Shown one piece after another: positions 7,505-15,590 of a stretch of 64,000 nucleotides of DNA. The translations under genes and the position numbers were made by a program. Where the stretch lies: assembly GCF_003234795.2 (NCBI RefSeq), contig NZ_CP126268.1:3410001-3474000 (forward strand), written 5' to 3'. Under the pieces are notes generated by a model that was not told the DNA's origin, made no database searches, and saw only the letters and a program-made list of their open reading frames with translations. Every line of letters begins with the position of its first letter. Position 1 is the first letter of the stretch. The stretch comes from Curtobacterium sp. MCLR17_032. Its GTDB lineage: Bacteria > Actinomycetota > Actinomycetes > Actinomycetales > Microbacteriaceae.

Positions 7505-8755
7505 ATGACGGACACCGCCACCCCGGTCGTGGGCCAGCGCCCGCCCGGTCGCCGCGCCGCCGGACTCGGGCTCCTCGGTCCGGCGTTCGTCGCGGCCATC
7601 GCCTACGTCGACCCCGGCAACGTCGCCGCGAACCTGACCGCCGGTGCCCGCTACGGCTACCTGCTGCTCTGGGTCCTCATCGCCGCGAACGCCAGTGCCG
7701 TCGTCGTCCAGTACCTCTCCGCCAAGCTCGGCATCGTCACGGGCAGGTCCCTGCCGGAGCTGCTGGGCCTGCGGATGCGCCGCACGCCCCGCCTGCTGTT
7801 CTGGGCCCAGGCCGAGGTCGTCGCCGCCGCCACCGACGTCGCCGAGGTGATCGGCGGCGCCCTGGCCCTGCACCTGCTCTTCGGCGTCCCCCTCGTCGTC
7901 GGCGGGCTCATCACCGGCGTGGTCTCGATGGCGATCCTGCTGCTCCAGCACCACCGGGGCGCCCGGACCTTCGAGGCCGTCGTCACGGCGATGCTCGCGG
8001 TGCTGACGGTCGGGTTCTGCGCGGGACTGCTGTTCGCGCAGGTCTCCCCCGCGGCACTCGTCGCCGGCATCGCCCCGCGGTTCGCCGACTCCGGCTCGGT
8101 GCTGCTCGCCGCGTCGATGCTCGGCGCGACGGTGATGCCGCACGCGGTGTACCTGCACTCGGCGCTCGCCCGCGACCGACACGGCGACACCCCGGTCGGC
8201 CCGGAGCGTCGGCGCATCCTGGTCGCGACCCGGTGGGACGTGGCGCTGGCGCTCGTCCTCGCGGGCGGGGTGAACATCGCGATGCTCGTCCTCGCGGCTG
8301 CCACGCTGCAGGGGGTGTCCGGCACCGACTCGATCCCGGGAGCGCAGCACGCCATCGCCGAGAACGTCGGCCCCGTGGTCGGGGTGCTCTTCTCGGTCGG
8401 ACTGCTGGCGTCCGGGCTCGCGTCCACCTCGGTGGGCTGCATGGCCGGGGCGGAGATCATGCACGGGCTGCTGCACGTGCGGGTCCCGCTCGTCGTGCGG
8501 CGCCTCGTCACGCTCGTGCCGGCGATCGTCCTGCTGGCGCTGCGGTACGACCCGACGCAGCTGCTGGTGATCAGCCAGGTGGTGCTGAGCTTCGGGATCG
8601 CCTTCGCGATCGTCCCCCTGGTGGCCTACACGTCACGGCGGAGCGTCATGGGTGACGACGTCAACGCGCTCGGCACGAAGGTGCTCGCGTGGCTGATCGC
8701 GGCGGTGATCGTCGCGCTGAACATCGCGCTGATCGTGCTCACCGTCACGGGCTGA
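7505..8755 (+). CDS. mntH: Nramp-family Mn2+/H+ symporter
   Basis: 416 residues with about eleven membrane helices. The two Nramp hallmarks are present: DPGN at 36-39 in the first helix and MPHAVYLHS at 211-219 in the sixth, which together form the divalent-metal site. The protein imports Mn2+ (and possibly Fe2+) with protons across the cytoplasmic membrane. Length fits the family. It is a single gene; a strong palindrome just upstream suggests repression by an Mn-responsive DtxR-family protein, and a symmetrical hairpin at 8773 ends transcription between it and the convergent DUF427 gene. Confidence 0.95.
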   Translation: MTDTATPVVGQRPPGRRAAGLGLLGPAFVAAIAYVDPGNVAANLTAGARYGYLLLWVLIAANASAVVVQYLSAKLGIVTGRSLPELLGLRMRRTPRLLFWAQAEVVAAATDVAEVIGGALALHLLFGVPLVVGGLITGVVSMAILLLQHHRGARTFEAVVTAMLAVLTVGFCAGLLFAQVSPAALVAGIAPRFADSGSVLLAASMLGATVMPHAVYLHSALARDRHGDTPVGPERRRILVATRWDVALALVLAGGVNIAMLVLAAATLQGVSGTDSIPGAQHAIAENVGPVVGVLFSVGLLASGLASTSVGCMAGAEIMHGLLHVRVPLVVRRLVTLVPAIVLLALRYDPTQLLVISQVVLSFGIAFAIVPLVAYTSRRSVMGDDVNALGTKVLAWLIAAVIVALNIALIVLTVTG

Positions 8756-8772
8756 GGACACCGGGCGGGGCG

Positions 8773-8804
8773 GCGACCGCACCGCCCGAGGGCAGTGCGG
8801 TCGC
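8773..8804. terminator. bidirectional hairpin between convergent genes
   Basis: Perfect 10-base arms GCGACCGCAC (8773-8782) and GTGCGGTCGC (8795-8804) around a 12-base loop. It sits 18 bases after the mntH stop and 7 bases before the end of the convergent DUF427 gene, so it can serve both. Confidence 0.7.
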
Positions 8805-8810
8805 GGGGCC

Positions 8811-9113
8811 TCACTCGGAGACCTTGGCGTCCTTCCAGAACGCGACGTACCCGCTGTAGTCCTTACCGACGCGGTCGAACGACGTCGGGATCGGCTGCGG
8901 GTAGGACCATGCGGCGTCGACGTGCTGCTGCCCGTCCACGGTCACGGTCCAGTACTGCGTGTCGCCCTTCCACGGGCAGTGGTACTGCGTGGGGCTCTCG
9001 CTGAAGAGCTCGGTCTTCACGCTCGCCGGCGGGAAGTACCAGTTGCCCTCGATCTGGATGAGGTCCGTCTCCGGGGCCTCCGCGATGACGGTGTCACCGA
9101 TCAGTGCCTGCAT
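8811..9113 (-). CDS. DUF427 family protein
   Basis: 100 residues, ATG 9113 with GAGGAG upstream. The sequence matches the DUF427 fold: WYFPPASVK, the TQYHCPWKGDTQYW core with its conserved Cys-Pro-Trp-Lys-Gly, and the C-terminal YSGYVAFW. These single-domain proteins are widespread in bacteria and fungi; no reaction is established. The gene stands alone and is cytosolic. Confidence 0.9.
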   Translation of the reverse strand: MQALIGDTVIAEAPETDLIQIEGNWYFPPASVKTELFSESPTQYHCPWKGDTQYWTVTVDGQQHVDAAWSYPQPIPTSFDRVGKDYSGYVAFWKDAKVSE

Positions 9114-9164
9114 GGCTCACTCCTCGTTCTTCGCCGTCGGTGGGACGGCGGTCGACTCGGGACG

Positions 9165-9785
9165 TTACGCCCGCTCGGTGGACGGCCGCAGCGTGACCAG
9201 CTCCGGTCCGACGGCGAGGGCCGCGTGCACCCGGTCGACGTCGAGCGCACCGGCGGACTCCGACGCGGTCACCAGGTGCGTCGCCGCCTGCCGGAGGTCC
9301 GTCCACGCCGCACAGGCCGCCGCCGCCTCGGGCGAGGTGTGGTCGACGCCGCTGGTCACGAGGGCGTCCACGACCGCGCCGGCCGCGAGCAGGTCCTCGA
9401 CCGCGAACTCCGGCACCGCAGGCACGTCGGGGAACTCGCCGGCGTCGTCCGCCGTGCCGCCGCCGACCGGCTCGTCGAGATGGCCGGCCGCGACGACCGC
9501 CACGACACAGCGGTCCCCCCGGTCGGCCTGGAGGCGCAGCACCCGTTCCGCGACGGCCGTCACGTTCCCCAGGTGGCCGAGCACGACCTCCGGTCCGTCC
9601 GGCAGCAACGCGAGGGGTGCGCGGGCGCCGTCCGACCCGGGGGCCGGTGCCGTTGCCGTTGCCGTTGCCGTTGCCGGGAGGACGTCGACCCAGACGAGGA
9701 GGTGCGCGTCCGCCGCGATCCGTGCGGCACCCGCCGCGCCCCACCCGAACCGCACCTGGTACCCCCGCTGCCCTCGCTCCTGCAC
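9165..9785 (-). CDS. ComB-like 2-phosphosulfolactate phosphatase family protein
   Basis: 206 residues from GTG 9785, chosen because a TATCGT box (9792-9797 on the minus strand) ends 6 bases before it, the leaderless pattern seen in many genes here. The ComB landmarks are visible in degenerate form: LLVWVDVLPATATA, LGHLGNVTAVAERVL, VVAVVAAGHLDE and FAVEDLLAAGAVVDAL. ComB hydrolyses phosphosulfolactate in coenzyme M synthesis in archaea; bacterial homologues such as this lack that pathway and their substrate is unknown. An Ala-Thr run (about 38-47), coded by repeated GCCGTT units, interrupts the first motif. It is divergent from the GNAT gene. Confidence 0.72.
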   Translation of the reverse strand: MQERGQRGYQVRFGWGAAGAARIAADAHLLVWVDVLPATATATATAPAPGSDGARAPLALLPDGPEVVLGHLGNVTAVAERVLRLQADRGDRCVVAVVAAGHLDEPVGGGTADDAGEFPDVPAVPEFAVEDLLAAGAVVDALVTSGVDHTSPEAAAACAAWTDLRQAATHLVTASESAGALDVDRVHAALAVGPELVTLRPSTERA

Positions 9786-9858
9786 GCCGACACGATACCG
9801 AGACGGCAGGGGGTGCTCGCAGCCGGGGTGTCCGCGCCGGCCGGTACGATCCGATGCC

Positions 9859-10491
9859 ATGGAGACCGACCCCGCGCCCACCCTCACCGGCGACCGCGTC
9901 ACGCTCGAGCCCCTGTCGCTCGAGCACGCGGACGACCTGCGGGCCGCGGTGGCGGACGGGGACCTCTGGCGTGCCTGGTACACCTCGGTCCCCGCGCCGT
10001 CGCAGGTCGAGACGGAGATCGAACGGCGGCTGGCCGAGCAGTCGGCGGGCCGGATGGTGCCCTTCGCCGTGCGCGACCGGCCGACCGGGCGGGTCGTCGG
10101 GGCCACCACGTTCCTGCACCTCGACGACGCGAACCGCCGGGTGGAGATCGGGTCGACGTTCCTCGCCGCCTCGTCGCAGCGCACCGGCATCAACACCGAG
10201 GCGAAGCTGCTGCTCCTCTCGCACGCCTTCGAGACGTGGCAGTGCATCGCCGTGGAGTTCCGCACGCACTGGCACAACACGCGGTCCCGCGCGGCCATCG
10301 CCGGGATCGGCGCGAAGCAGGACGGCGTCCTCCGGAACCACTCGGTCGGGCCGGACGGCAGCATGCGCGACACCGTCGTGTTCTCGGTCATCCAGTCGGA
10401 GTGGCCGACGGTCCGTCTGTCGTTGTCTGAACGTCTGCGCAGCCACGACCGGGCCGAGGGTGCCCGCCGCCGGTCAGCACGCCACGCCTGA
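9859..10491 (+). CDS. GNAT family N-acetyltransferase
   Basis: 210 residues, probably leaderless (TACGAT 9845-9850, 8 bases before ATG). It shows the RimJ/RimL-like GNAT layout: LTGDRVTLEPLSLEHADDL at the N-terminus, RPTGRVVGATTFLHLD, the EIGSTFLAASSQRTGINTEAKLLLLSHAFE acetyl-CoA region and the FRTHWHNTRSRAAIAGIGAKQDGVLRNH signature. It should transfer acetyl from acetyl-CoA to a protein N-terminus or small amine; the acceptor is unknown. A basic tail ends the protein. Its promoter faces that of the ComB-like gene. Confidence 0.87.
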   Translation: METDPAPTLTGDRVTLEPLSLEHADDLRAAVADGDLWRAWYTSVPAPSQVETEIERRLAEQSAGRMVPFAVRDRPTGRVVGATTFLHLDDANRRVEIGSTFLAASSQRTGINTEAKLLLLSHAFETWQCIAVEFRTHWHNTRSRAAIAGIGAKQDGVLRNHSVGPDGSMRDTVVFSVIQSEWPTVRLSLSERLRSHDRAEGARRRSARHA

Positions 10492-10584
10492 GCCCCGCCA
10501 CGACCGAGCGCCACGCCTGGCCGCCCCCACACCGCAGCCGGTCGGTGCGGCCGGACCCCAGCCGGTCCGCGTAGCGTCCGCCGC

Positions 10585-11058
10585 ATGCACGTCGGTCTCC
10601 GCATCGTCCTGGACGCTCCCGTCGACGCCGTCCGGGACGCCCTCCTCCGGCCGTCCGTGATGGTCGCCGTCACCAAGCCGTTCCTCGTCTACCGCTCGCT
10701 CGACCCCGCGGGGTTCCCGGAGCACTGGACGCCGGACCAGCCGCACCCGATCGGTGCGTCCACGTTCGGCCTGGTGCCGAGCGGGACGAGCCACGTCGAC
10801 ATCGACCTGCACGAGACCGACGGCGTCCCGATCCAGGTCGACCGCGGCGGCGGCACGAGCGGTCTGTTCGCCCGGATGGACATGCGCCACCGGATGGCCG
10901 TCTCCGCCCTCCCCGACGGCCGGACCCTGTTCCGCGACCGCCTGACCTACCGCACGCGCCCCGCGCTCCTCGGCATCGCGCTCTGGCCCGGCATGTGGGT
11001 CATCTGGCAGTGGCGGGCGTTCCGGATGCGCGCCCTCGCCCCCACCTGGCGGGCGTGA
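10585..11058 (+). CDS. SRPBCC-like hypothetical protein
   Basis: 157 residues, leaderless-type start (TAGCGT 10572-10577, 7 bases before ATG). The beginning MHVGLRIVLDAPVDAVRDALL is typical of the START/SRPBCC fold, in which the first strand leads into helix APVDAVRDAL, and the hydrophobic C-terminal helix (LLGIALWPGMWVIWQWRAFRMR) closes it. Such proteins bind hydrophobic ligands in a cavity. No sequence motif fixes a ligand or reaction, so this stays a fold-level guess. It lies 16 bases before the DUF1684 gene and may be co-transcribed, although that gene also has its own start-proximal box. Confidence 0.62.
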   Translation: MHVGLRIVLDAPVDAVRDALLRPSVMVAVTKPFLVYRSLDPAGFPEHWTPDQPHPIGASTFGLVPSGTSHVDIDLHETDGVPIQVDRGGGTSGLFARMDMRHRMAVSALPDGRTLFRDRLTYRTRPALLGIALWPGMWVIWQWRAFRMRALAPTWRA

Positions 11059-11074
11059 GCGTACGCTCGTCGAC

Positions 11075-11707
11075 GTGACCCAGACGGAGACCACCGACCG
11101 CGTCCGCACCGCCCTCGCCACCGCCGACTGGCGCCGCGAGACGTTCGACCTCTTCCGCCGGGTCCGGGCCACGCCCGAGCCCGAGGCGGCACACACGCTG
11201 TGGCGCGAGGGTCGCGACGCGATGTTCGCGGGGCACCCGGCCAGCCCGCTGCTGCCCGAGGACGCCGAGGGCTTCACGTCGCTGCCCTTCCCGGCCTACG
11301 ACCCGGCCTGGCGCTTCCACGCCCGGATCGAGGAGGCCGAGCCGAAGGTGCTCGACGTCGAGACCGGCACCGACGGCATCGTGCACTTCGACCGCCTCGG
11401 TGTCGTGCAGGTCCCCGGGGTCGGATCGCTCGACGTCTGGAAGCACGGCGGCTACGCGGGCGGCCTGTTCGTCCCCGTGAAGGACGCCAGCGCCGGCAAG
11501 CCCGGTGGCACCTACGGCGGCGGGCGCTACCTGATCGACACGATCAAGGGCTCCGACCTGGGCGACACGGACGGTGAGCTCGTCCTCGACTTCAACTTCG
11601 CCTACAACCCGTCGTGCGCGTACGATCCAGCGTGGGCGTGCCCGCTCGCGCCTCCCGGCAACACCCTGCCCGTGGCGGTCCCGGTCGGCGAGCGGTACGG
11701 CTCCTAG
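11075..11707 (+). CDS. DUF1684 family protein
   Basis: 210 residues from GTG 11075 (TACGCT box 7 bases upstream). DUF1684 signature stretches are clear: LWREGRDAMFAGHPASPLLPE, LPFPAYDPAWRF, then VGSLDVWKHGGYAGGLFVPVKDAS, GGTYGGGRYLIDTIKGSD, and the end FNFAYNPSCAYDPAWACPLAPPGN. The function is unknown; the conserved NPSCAY..WxCPLAPxxN suggests a metal or nucleophile site. Cytosolic, no signal peptide. Confidence 0.9.
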   Translation: MTQTETTDRVRTALATADWRRETFDLFRRVRATPEPEAAHTLWREGRDAMFAGHPASPLLPEDAEGFTSLPFPAYDPAWRFHARIEEAEPKVLDVETGTDGIVHFDRLGVVQVPGVGSLDVWKHGGYAGGLFVPVKDASAGKPGGTYGGGRYLIDTIKGSDLGDTDGELVLDFNFAYNPSCAYDPAWACPLAPPGNTLPVAVPVGERYGS

Positions 11708-11717
11708 GGTGGACCGC

Positions 11718-12077
11718 ATGTCCGGATTCGTCGCGATCGACGCCGGTGGCCGCGTGCCGCCCTTCGAACAGGTGCGCTCGCAGCTCGCCGCCCAGATCGC
11801 CGCCGGGTACCTGGTCGACGGGGAGCGCCTGCCGAGTGTCCGCGGACTGGCCGCCGAACTCGGGCTGGCCGCCGGGACGGTCGCGAAGGCCTACCAGCTG
11901 CTCGAGGAAGCCGGGCTCGTGCAGACCGCACGCGGTGCCGGCACCCGGGTGGTCCGACCGGCCGCGGTGCCGGAGTCGGTCACGCACGCCGCGGCCGCCC
12001 TGGTCGCCGCCGCACGCGAGGCCGGGCTGTCGGCCGACCAGACCGCGGCCGCGCTGCACGACGCCTGGCCCGCGTAG
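11718..12077 (+). CDS. YtrA-subfamily GntR transcriptional regulator
   Basis: 119 residues, start ATG 11718 seven bases after a TAGGGT box. A single winged helix (about 12-80) has the YtrA/GntR pattern PPFEQVRSQLAAQIAAGYLVDGERLPSVRGLAAELGLAAGTVAKAY and no large effector domain; a short helical tail (SVTHAAAALVAAAREAGLSADQ) probably dimerises. YtrA types usually repress ABC transporter operons, but none is adjacent, so the target is unknown. Confidence 0.9.
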   Translation: MSGFVAIDAGGRVPPFEQVRSQLAAQIAAGYLVDGERLPSVRGLAAELGLAAGTVAKAYQLLEEAGLVQTARGAGTRVVRPAAVPESVTHAAAALVAAAREAGLSADQTAAALHDAWPA

Positions 12078-12091
12078 CCGGTCCGGCCCGG

Positions 12092-12151
12092 GTTTGCGCT
12101 GGGCGACATCGCGCGGCCCGGCACACACGAGCGGTGTCGCTCAGCGCGAAC
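12092..12151. terminator. long wobble-paired hairpin between convergent genes
   Basis: Arms 12092-12112 and 12131-12151 are 21 bases each and match at 18 positions; all three mismatches are T-G or G-T pairs, so the plus-strand RNA pairs along the whole arm. It follows the YtrA-type gene by 14 bases and precedes the end of the convergent GH114-like gene. It resembles the other long hairpins of the window in size but not in sequence. Confidence 0.65.
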
Positions 12152-12181
12152 AGCGCCCGCCGCGAACCACGCCCGCCGCGC

Positions 12182-13078
12182 TCAGCAGTGGCGGAAGACG
12201 TACCCGTCCTCGCCAGCCGGCACGAGGTCCCGGTCGCGGAGGATCGTCATCCGCGGGCGGTCGGTCATCGCGCAGACGGCGGACCACTTCCCCTTGAGGG
12301 TGTCCGCGTACTCGACGTCGATCACGCGCGCCCCGTACACGTCCGTGTAGGCGGCGCACTCGTCGTACTGCACGCACTCCTCGGCGACCACGAAGTCGAA
12401 CCCGGTGCGCTCCCGTCCGGCGGTGCCGAGCTGCGGGGTGTTCTTCTGGGCGGCGGCCAGGCCGTGCTGGTGGGCGACCCGGACGAGCGACGCGGCGAGC
12501 GCCAGGTTCCCCGAGCGGGTCATCCGGCCGCCGGAACGGGTCCACGAGTCGAGGTTGTCGAACTCGACGGCGTCGAACCCGTGGTCGGCGCAGCGGGCGA
12601 TCGACCGTGACAGCACCGAGGTGATCGTGGCCCGGGCGCTCGCGGTCCGGGTGTCGAGGATGAGCTCGTCCGGCCACCCCGGGTCGATGACGGGCTTGCC
12701 GGCGGCCGTGCGGAGGACGGCGTCGGGGTGTTCGGACAGCCAGGACGCCCGGTCCTCCGGCTGGGTCTGGAACCCGTTGACGTAGCAGATGCCGTACACG
12801 CCGGCGGCGGCCTTCTCCGTGCTGTCCCGTTCGACCACGGTGACGCCGGCGGGTGGCGTGTACGAGCCGCCGAGCTGGTAGTCGGGGATGCCGCCGGTGG
12901 GCAGGGCACGCGCGGCGACGTCGGCACCGGCGGTCGCGCCTCCCGTCCCGGCGTCGTCGACGGTGCGGTGCGCGCCGGGGGTGGTGCCCGCGGATCCGGA
13001 CGGGGCGGCGCACGCCGTCAGGCCGGTGACGGCGACGACGAGCAGGGCGGTGGTGACGAGGGACCTGCGGAAGAGCAC
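12182..13078 (-). CDS. secreted GH114-like endo-alpha-1,4-polygalactosaminidase lipoprotein
   Basis: 298 residues from GTG 13078, with CGAGGA upstream. A lipoprotein signal ends at LTAC (C23), followed by a Gly/Ala/Thr linker. The catalytic region shows the (beta/alpha)8 pattern of the GH114/TM1410 family: GICYVNGFQTQPED, VIDPGWPDELILDT, CADHGFDAVEFDNLDSWTRSGG with the acidic pair EFDNLD, and VAEECVQYDEC. Family members cleave alpha-1,4-galactosaminoglycans such as Pel; the true substrate here is unproven. It should be anchored outside the membrane. The gene is single and convergent with the YtrA-type regulator. Confidence 0.85.
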   Translation of the reverse strand: MLFRRSLVTTALLVVAVTGLTACAAPSGSAGTTPGAHRTVDDAGTGGATAGADVAARALPTGGIPDYQLGGSYTPPAGVTVVERDSTEKAAAGVYGICYVNGFQTQPEDRASWLSEHPDAVLRTAAGKPVIDPGWPDELILDTRTASARATITSVLSRSIARCADHGFDAVEFDNLDSWTRSGGRMTRSGNLALAASLVRVAHQHGLAAAQKNTPQLGTAGRERTGFDFVVAEECVQYDECAAYTDVYGARVIDVEYADTLKGKWSAVCAMTDRPRMTILRDRDLVPAGEDGYVFRHC

Positions 13079-13505
13079 GAGGCATCCTCGCACGTGGTGG
13101 TGACCCGCCCGTGCCGCCGTCGTCGAGACCGGATCGCAACGCCCGACGCGAACGCCCCTCCCGTTCCGACGCCCGAGGCCGCTATGCTGGGACCACTCGA
13201 GGCGCCGATCGCCTCGTGCGTCGTACGGACGCCCCCGAAACCTCCCGGTGTCCCGCACACTCGAACAGACTCCCGTGTCTGGTCGGATCGCGTGCGGAAC
13301 CGACACCGATGTGTATCGCGCACCACCCTCGCCCCGGAATCCGTCCGGTGGCGCAGATCCCGGTGCCAGGCTCTCTGCTGCGGCGACAGCACCCGCACTC
13401 CAGCGCCGACGTCCACCAGGACCCGGACCGCTGAGCGGATGCGCTCCCGCCCGCGCCGGCCTCGACCGCGCGCCCTTCCGGCCCTCCCGGGCCCGAGAGG
13501 TCACC
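13079..13505 (+). promoter_or_regulatory. long untranslated leader of the DEAD-box helicase gene
   Basis: Some 430 bases separate the GH114-like start from the helicase ATG. A TATGCT box (13183-13188) is the best -10 candidate and would give a leader of about 310 bases. Just after it comes a hairpin-forming GAGGCG-ccgat-CGCCTC. The helicase frame is open through much of this leader, but the composition is not protein-like and the GAGAGG site at 13495-13500 fixes the start at 13506. RNA helicase genes often have long regulatory leaders; regulation here is inferred. Confidence 0.4.
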
Positions 13506-15179
13506 ATGACCACCCAGAACTCCAGCACGACCCAGAACTCCAGCACGACACAGAACACCAGCACCACCCAGAGCGCTGACAGCACCGACGTCCGGTTCGC
13601 CGACCTCGGTGTCCCCGCCCCGATGGTCGACGTCCTCGTCGGCCAGGGCAAGGAGAACGCCTTCCCGATCCAGGTCGACACCCTGCCCGACTCGCTCCAG
13701 GGCAAGGACGTGCTCGGTCGCGGGCGCACCGGCTCCGGCAAGACGATCGCCTTCGCGATCCCCCTCGCCGCCCGCCTGGCAGCGTCGTCCCGCAACCGCC
13801 GCGCCGGTCGTCCCCGTGCCCTCGTGCTCGCCCCGACCCGTGAGCTCGCGACGCAGATCGACGCGACGCTCGCCCCCCTCGCCAAGGCGATGGGCCTGAA
13901 CACGACGACCATCTTCGGTGGTGTCGGCCAGGGCCGTCAGGTCGAGGCCCTCAACCGCGGCGTCGACATCGTCGTGGCCTGCCCCGGCCGCCTGGCGGAC
14001 CTCATGCAGCAGGGCCACGTGCACCTGGACGCCATCGAGGTCACCGTCCTCGACGAGGCCGACCACATGGCCGACATGGGCTTCCTGCCCGGCGTCACCA
14101 AGATCATGCAGGCGACCCCGGCCAAGGGCCAGCGCCTGCTGTTCTCCGCCACGCTCGACAACGGCGTGGACAAGCTCGTCAAGAAGTTCCTGCACGACCC
14201 GGTGATGCACTCGGTCGACGACGAGAACAGCCCCGTCGAGGCGATGACCCACCACCTCTTCGAGGTCGCGGACGCTGACGCCAAGAAGGACCTGGTCAAG
14301 GCCCTCGCCTCCGGCACCGGCCGTCGCATCCTCTTCATGCGTACGAAGCACCACGCGAAGCGCCTCGCCAAGCAGCTCTCCAGCCAGGGCATCCCGGCCG
14401 TCGACCTGCAGGGCAACCTGTCGCAGGGTGCCCGTGAGCGGAACCTCGCCCGGTTCTCCTCCGGCGACGCCCTGGTCCTCGTCGCGACCGACGTCGCCGC
14501 CCGCGGTGTGCACGTCGACGCCGTCGAGCTCGTCGTGCACGTCGACCCGCCCACCGAGCACAAGGCGTACCTGCACCGTTCCGGCCGCACCGCCCGTGCC
14601 GGTTCGTCGGGCGACGTCGTCACCGTGACGATGCCGGCCGAGCGTCGCGACGTCGCGCAGATGATGCGTGCCGCAGCGATCAAGGTCAGCCCGCAGCACG
14701 TCACCGCGACCTCCGCGGCCGTCACCGAGCTCGTCGGCGAGGTGGCCCCGTACCGCGAGGACACCACCCCGGCACCGCAGCAGCAGCAGCCGCGCCGTCA
14801 GTCGTCCGGTGACGCCGCCGGCCAGGGCCGTGGCCGCTCGCGTGGTCGTGGCGCCCCCGCCGGTGGCACCGGTGGCCGTTCGGGAGGCTCGTCCTCCGCC
14901 GGACGCTCCGCCGCCGGTTCCGACTCGGCCGGCTCCGGTGCCCGCCGTGGCGGTCGCGCCGAGGGCGCCGGTCGTGACGACCGTCGTGGCGCCTCGGCCG
15001 GTCAGCGTGGCGGTGCCCCGCGTCGTGCCGGTTCCGACACCACCCGCGGTGGCTCGGCGTCGGTCTGGTCCTCGGACGGCGGCTACAGCGCCGGCCGTGC
15101 GCCGCGCGACGACGCTGCTCCCGCAGGCCGTCGTGGTGGCTCGCGCCGCGCCTCCCGTCCGGCCGGTACCGGTCGCTGA
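13506..15179 (+). CDS. DEAD-box ATP-dependent RNA helicase
   Basis: 557 residues. After a short Ser/Thr/Gln-rich repeat tail (TTQNSS units, 1-25) the helicase core has GRTGSGKT (K79), PTRELATQ, GRLADL, DEAD at 183-186, SAT, and HRSGRTARAG near the end of the second RecA domain. The tail from about 425 is RGG-like, rich in Arg/Gly/Ser, typical of actinobacterial RhlE/DeaD-type enzymes that unwind RNA and help ribosome assembly at low temperature. The start follows GAGAGG by five bases. The CsbD gene follows by 115 bases. Confidence 0.95.
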   Translation: MTTQNSSTTQNSSTTQNTSTTQSADSTDVRFADLGVPAPMVDVLVGQGKENAFPIQVDTLPDSLQGKDVLGRGRTGSGKTIAFAIPLAARLAASSRNRRAGRPRALVLAPTRELATQIDATLAPLAKAMGLNTTTIFGGVGQGRQVEALNRGVDIVVACPGRLADLMQQGHVHLDAIEVTVLDEADHMADMGFLPGVTKIMQATPAKGQRLLFSATLDNGVDKLVKKFLHDPVMHSVDDENSPVEAMTHHLFEVADADAKKDLVKALASGTGRRILFMRTKHHAKRLAKQLSSQGIPAVDLQGNLSQGARERNLARFSSGDALVLVATDVAARGVHVDAVELVVHVDPPTEHKAYLHRSGRTARAGSSGDVVTVTMPAERRDVAQMMRAAAIKVSPQHVTATSAAVTELVGEVAPYREDTTPAPQQQQPRRQSSGDAAGQGRGRSRGRGAPAGGTGGRSGGSSSAGRSAAGSDSAGSGARRGGRAEGAGRDDRRGASAGQRGGAPRRAGSDTTRGGSASVWSSDGGYSAGRAPRDDAAPAGRRGGSRRASRPAGTGR

Positions 15180-15293
15180 CCCTGGTCCTGAACGCTTCCT
15201 CCGAAGACCACGGACGACGAGCGTACGGTTCTGGTCACCGGCGGGAGCGCGAGCAACTGCCGGCGACTTTTTCCGTTGTCGAGAGGAGCGCAC

Positions 15294-15494
15294 ATGGCTG
15301 GGATCGAAGACATCAAGAACGCCGCTGAGAAGGCGGCAGGCAAGGCCAAGGAAGCCCTCGGCAACGCCACGGACAACGACCGCCTGAAGGCCGAAGGCCA
15401 GACCGACCAGGGCAAGGCCTCGGCCAAGCAGGGCGTCACGGACGTGAAGGACGCGGCGCACGGCGTCGCCGACAGCTTCAAGAACGACAAGTAA
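15294..15494 (+). CDS. CsbD family stress protein
   Basis: 66 residues, ATG 15294 behind GAGAGG. The whole protein is a CsbD domain: alternating Lys/Ala/Glu helices (IKNAAEKAAGKAKEALGNATDNDRLKAEGQTDQGKASAKQ). CsbD-like proteins are small, hydrophilic, abundant stress-induced proteins of unknown mechanism. A perfect terminator follows at 15520. Confidence 0.93.
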   Translation: MAGIEDIKNAAEKAAGKAKEALGNATDNDRLKAEGQTDQGKASAKQGVTDVKDAAHGVADSFKNDK

Positions 15495-15519
15495 CCAAGC
15501 CGGTCTCGTACCGCGCTGC

Positions 15520-15553
15520 GAAGCCCCCGGATCCGATCGGATCCGGGGGCTTC
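15520..15553. terminator. perfect bidirectional terminator
   Basis: A 34-base perfect palindrome: arms GAAGCCCCCGGATCC (15520-15534) and its complement (15539-15553) around GATC. It lies 25 bases after the csbD-like stop and 37 bases before the end of the convergent NUDIX-like gene. Confidence 0.85.
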
Positions 15554-15590
15554 GTCGTGAGCCGGTGCGGACGGCCCAGTGGGGCGCGAC

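Noticed and set aside
13248..13505. In-frame N-terminal extension of the DEAD-box helicase from GTG 13248
   Set aside because: The extra 86 residues are Arg/Pro-rich without helicase homology, and GAGAGG five bases before ATG 13506 marks the start.
12728..13579. Plus-strand open frame of 283 codons over the GH114-like gene
   Set aside because: Composition is shadow-like and the opposite frame has a lipoprotein signal and GH114 motifs.
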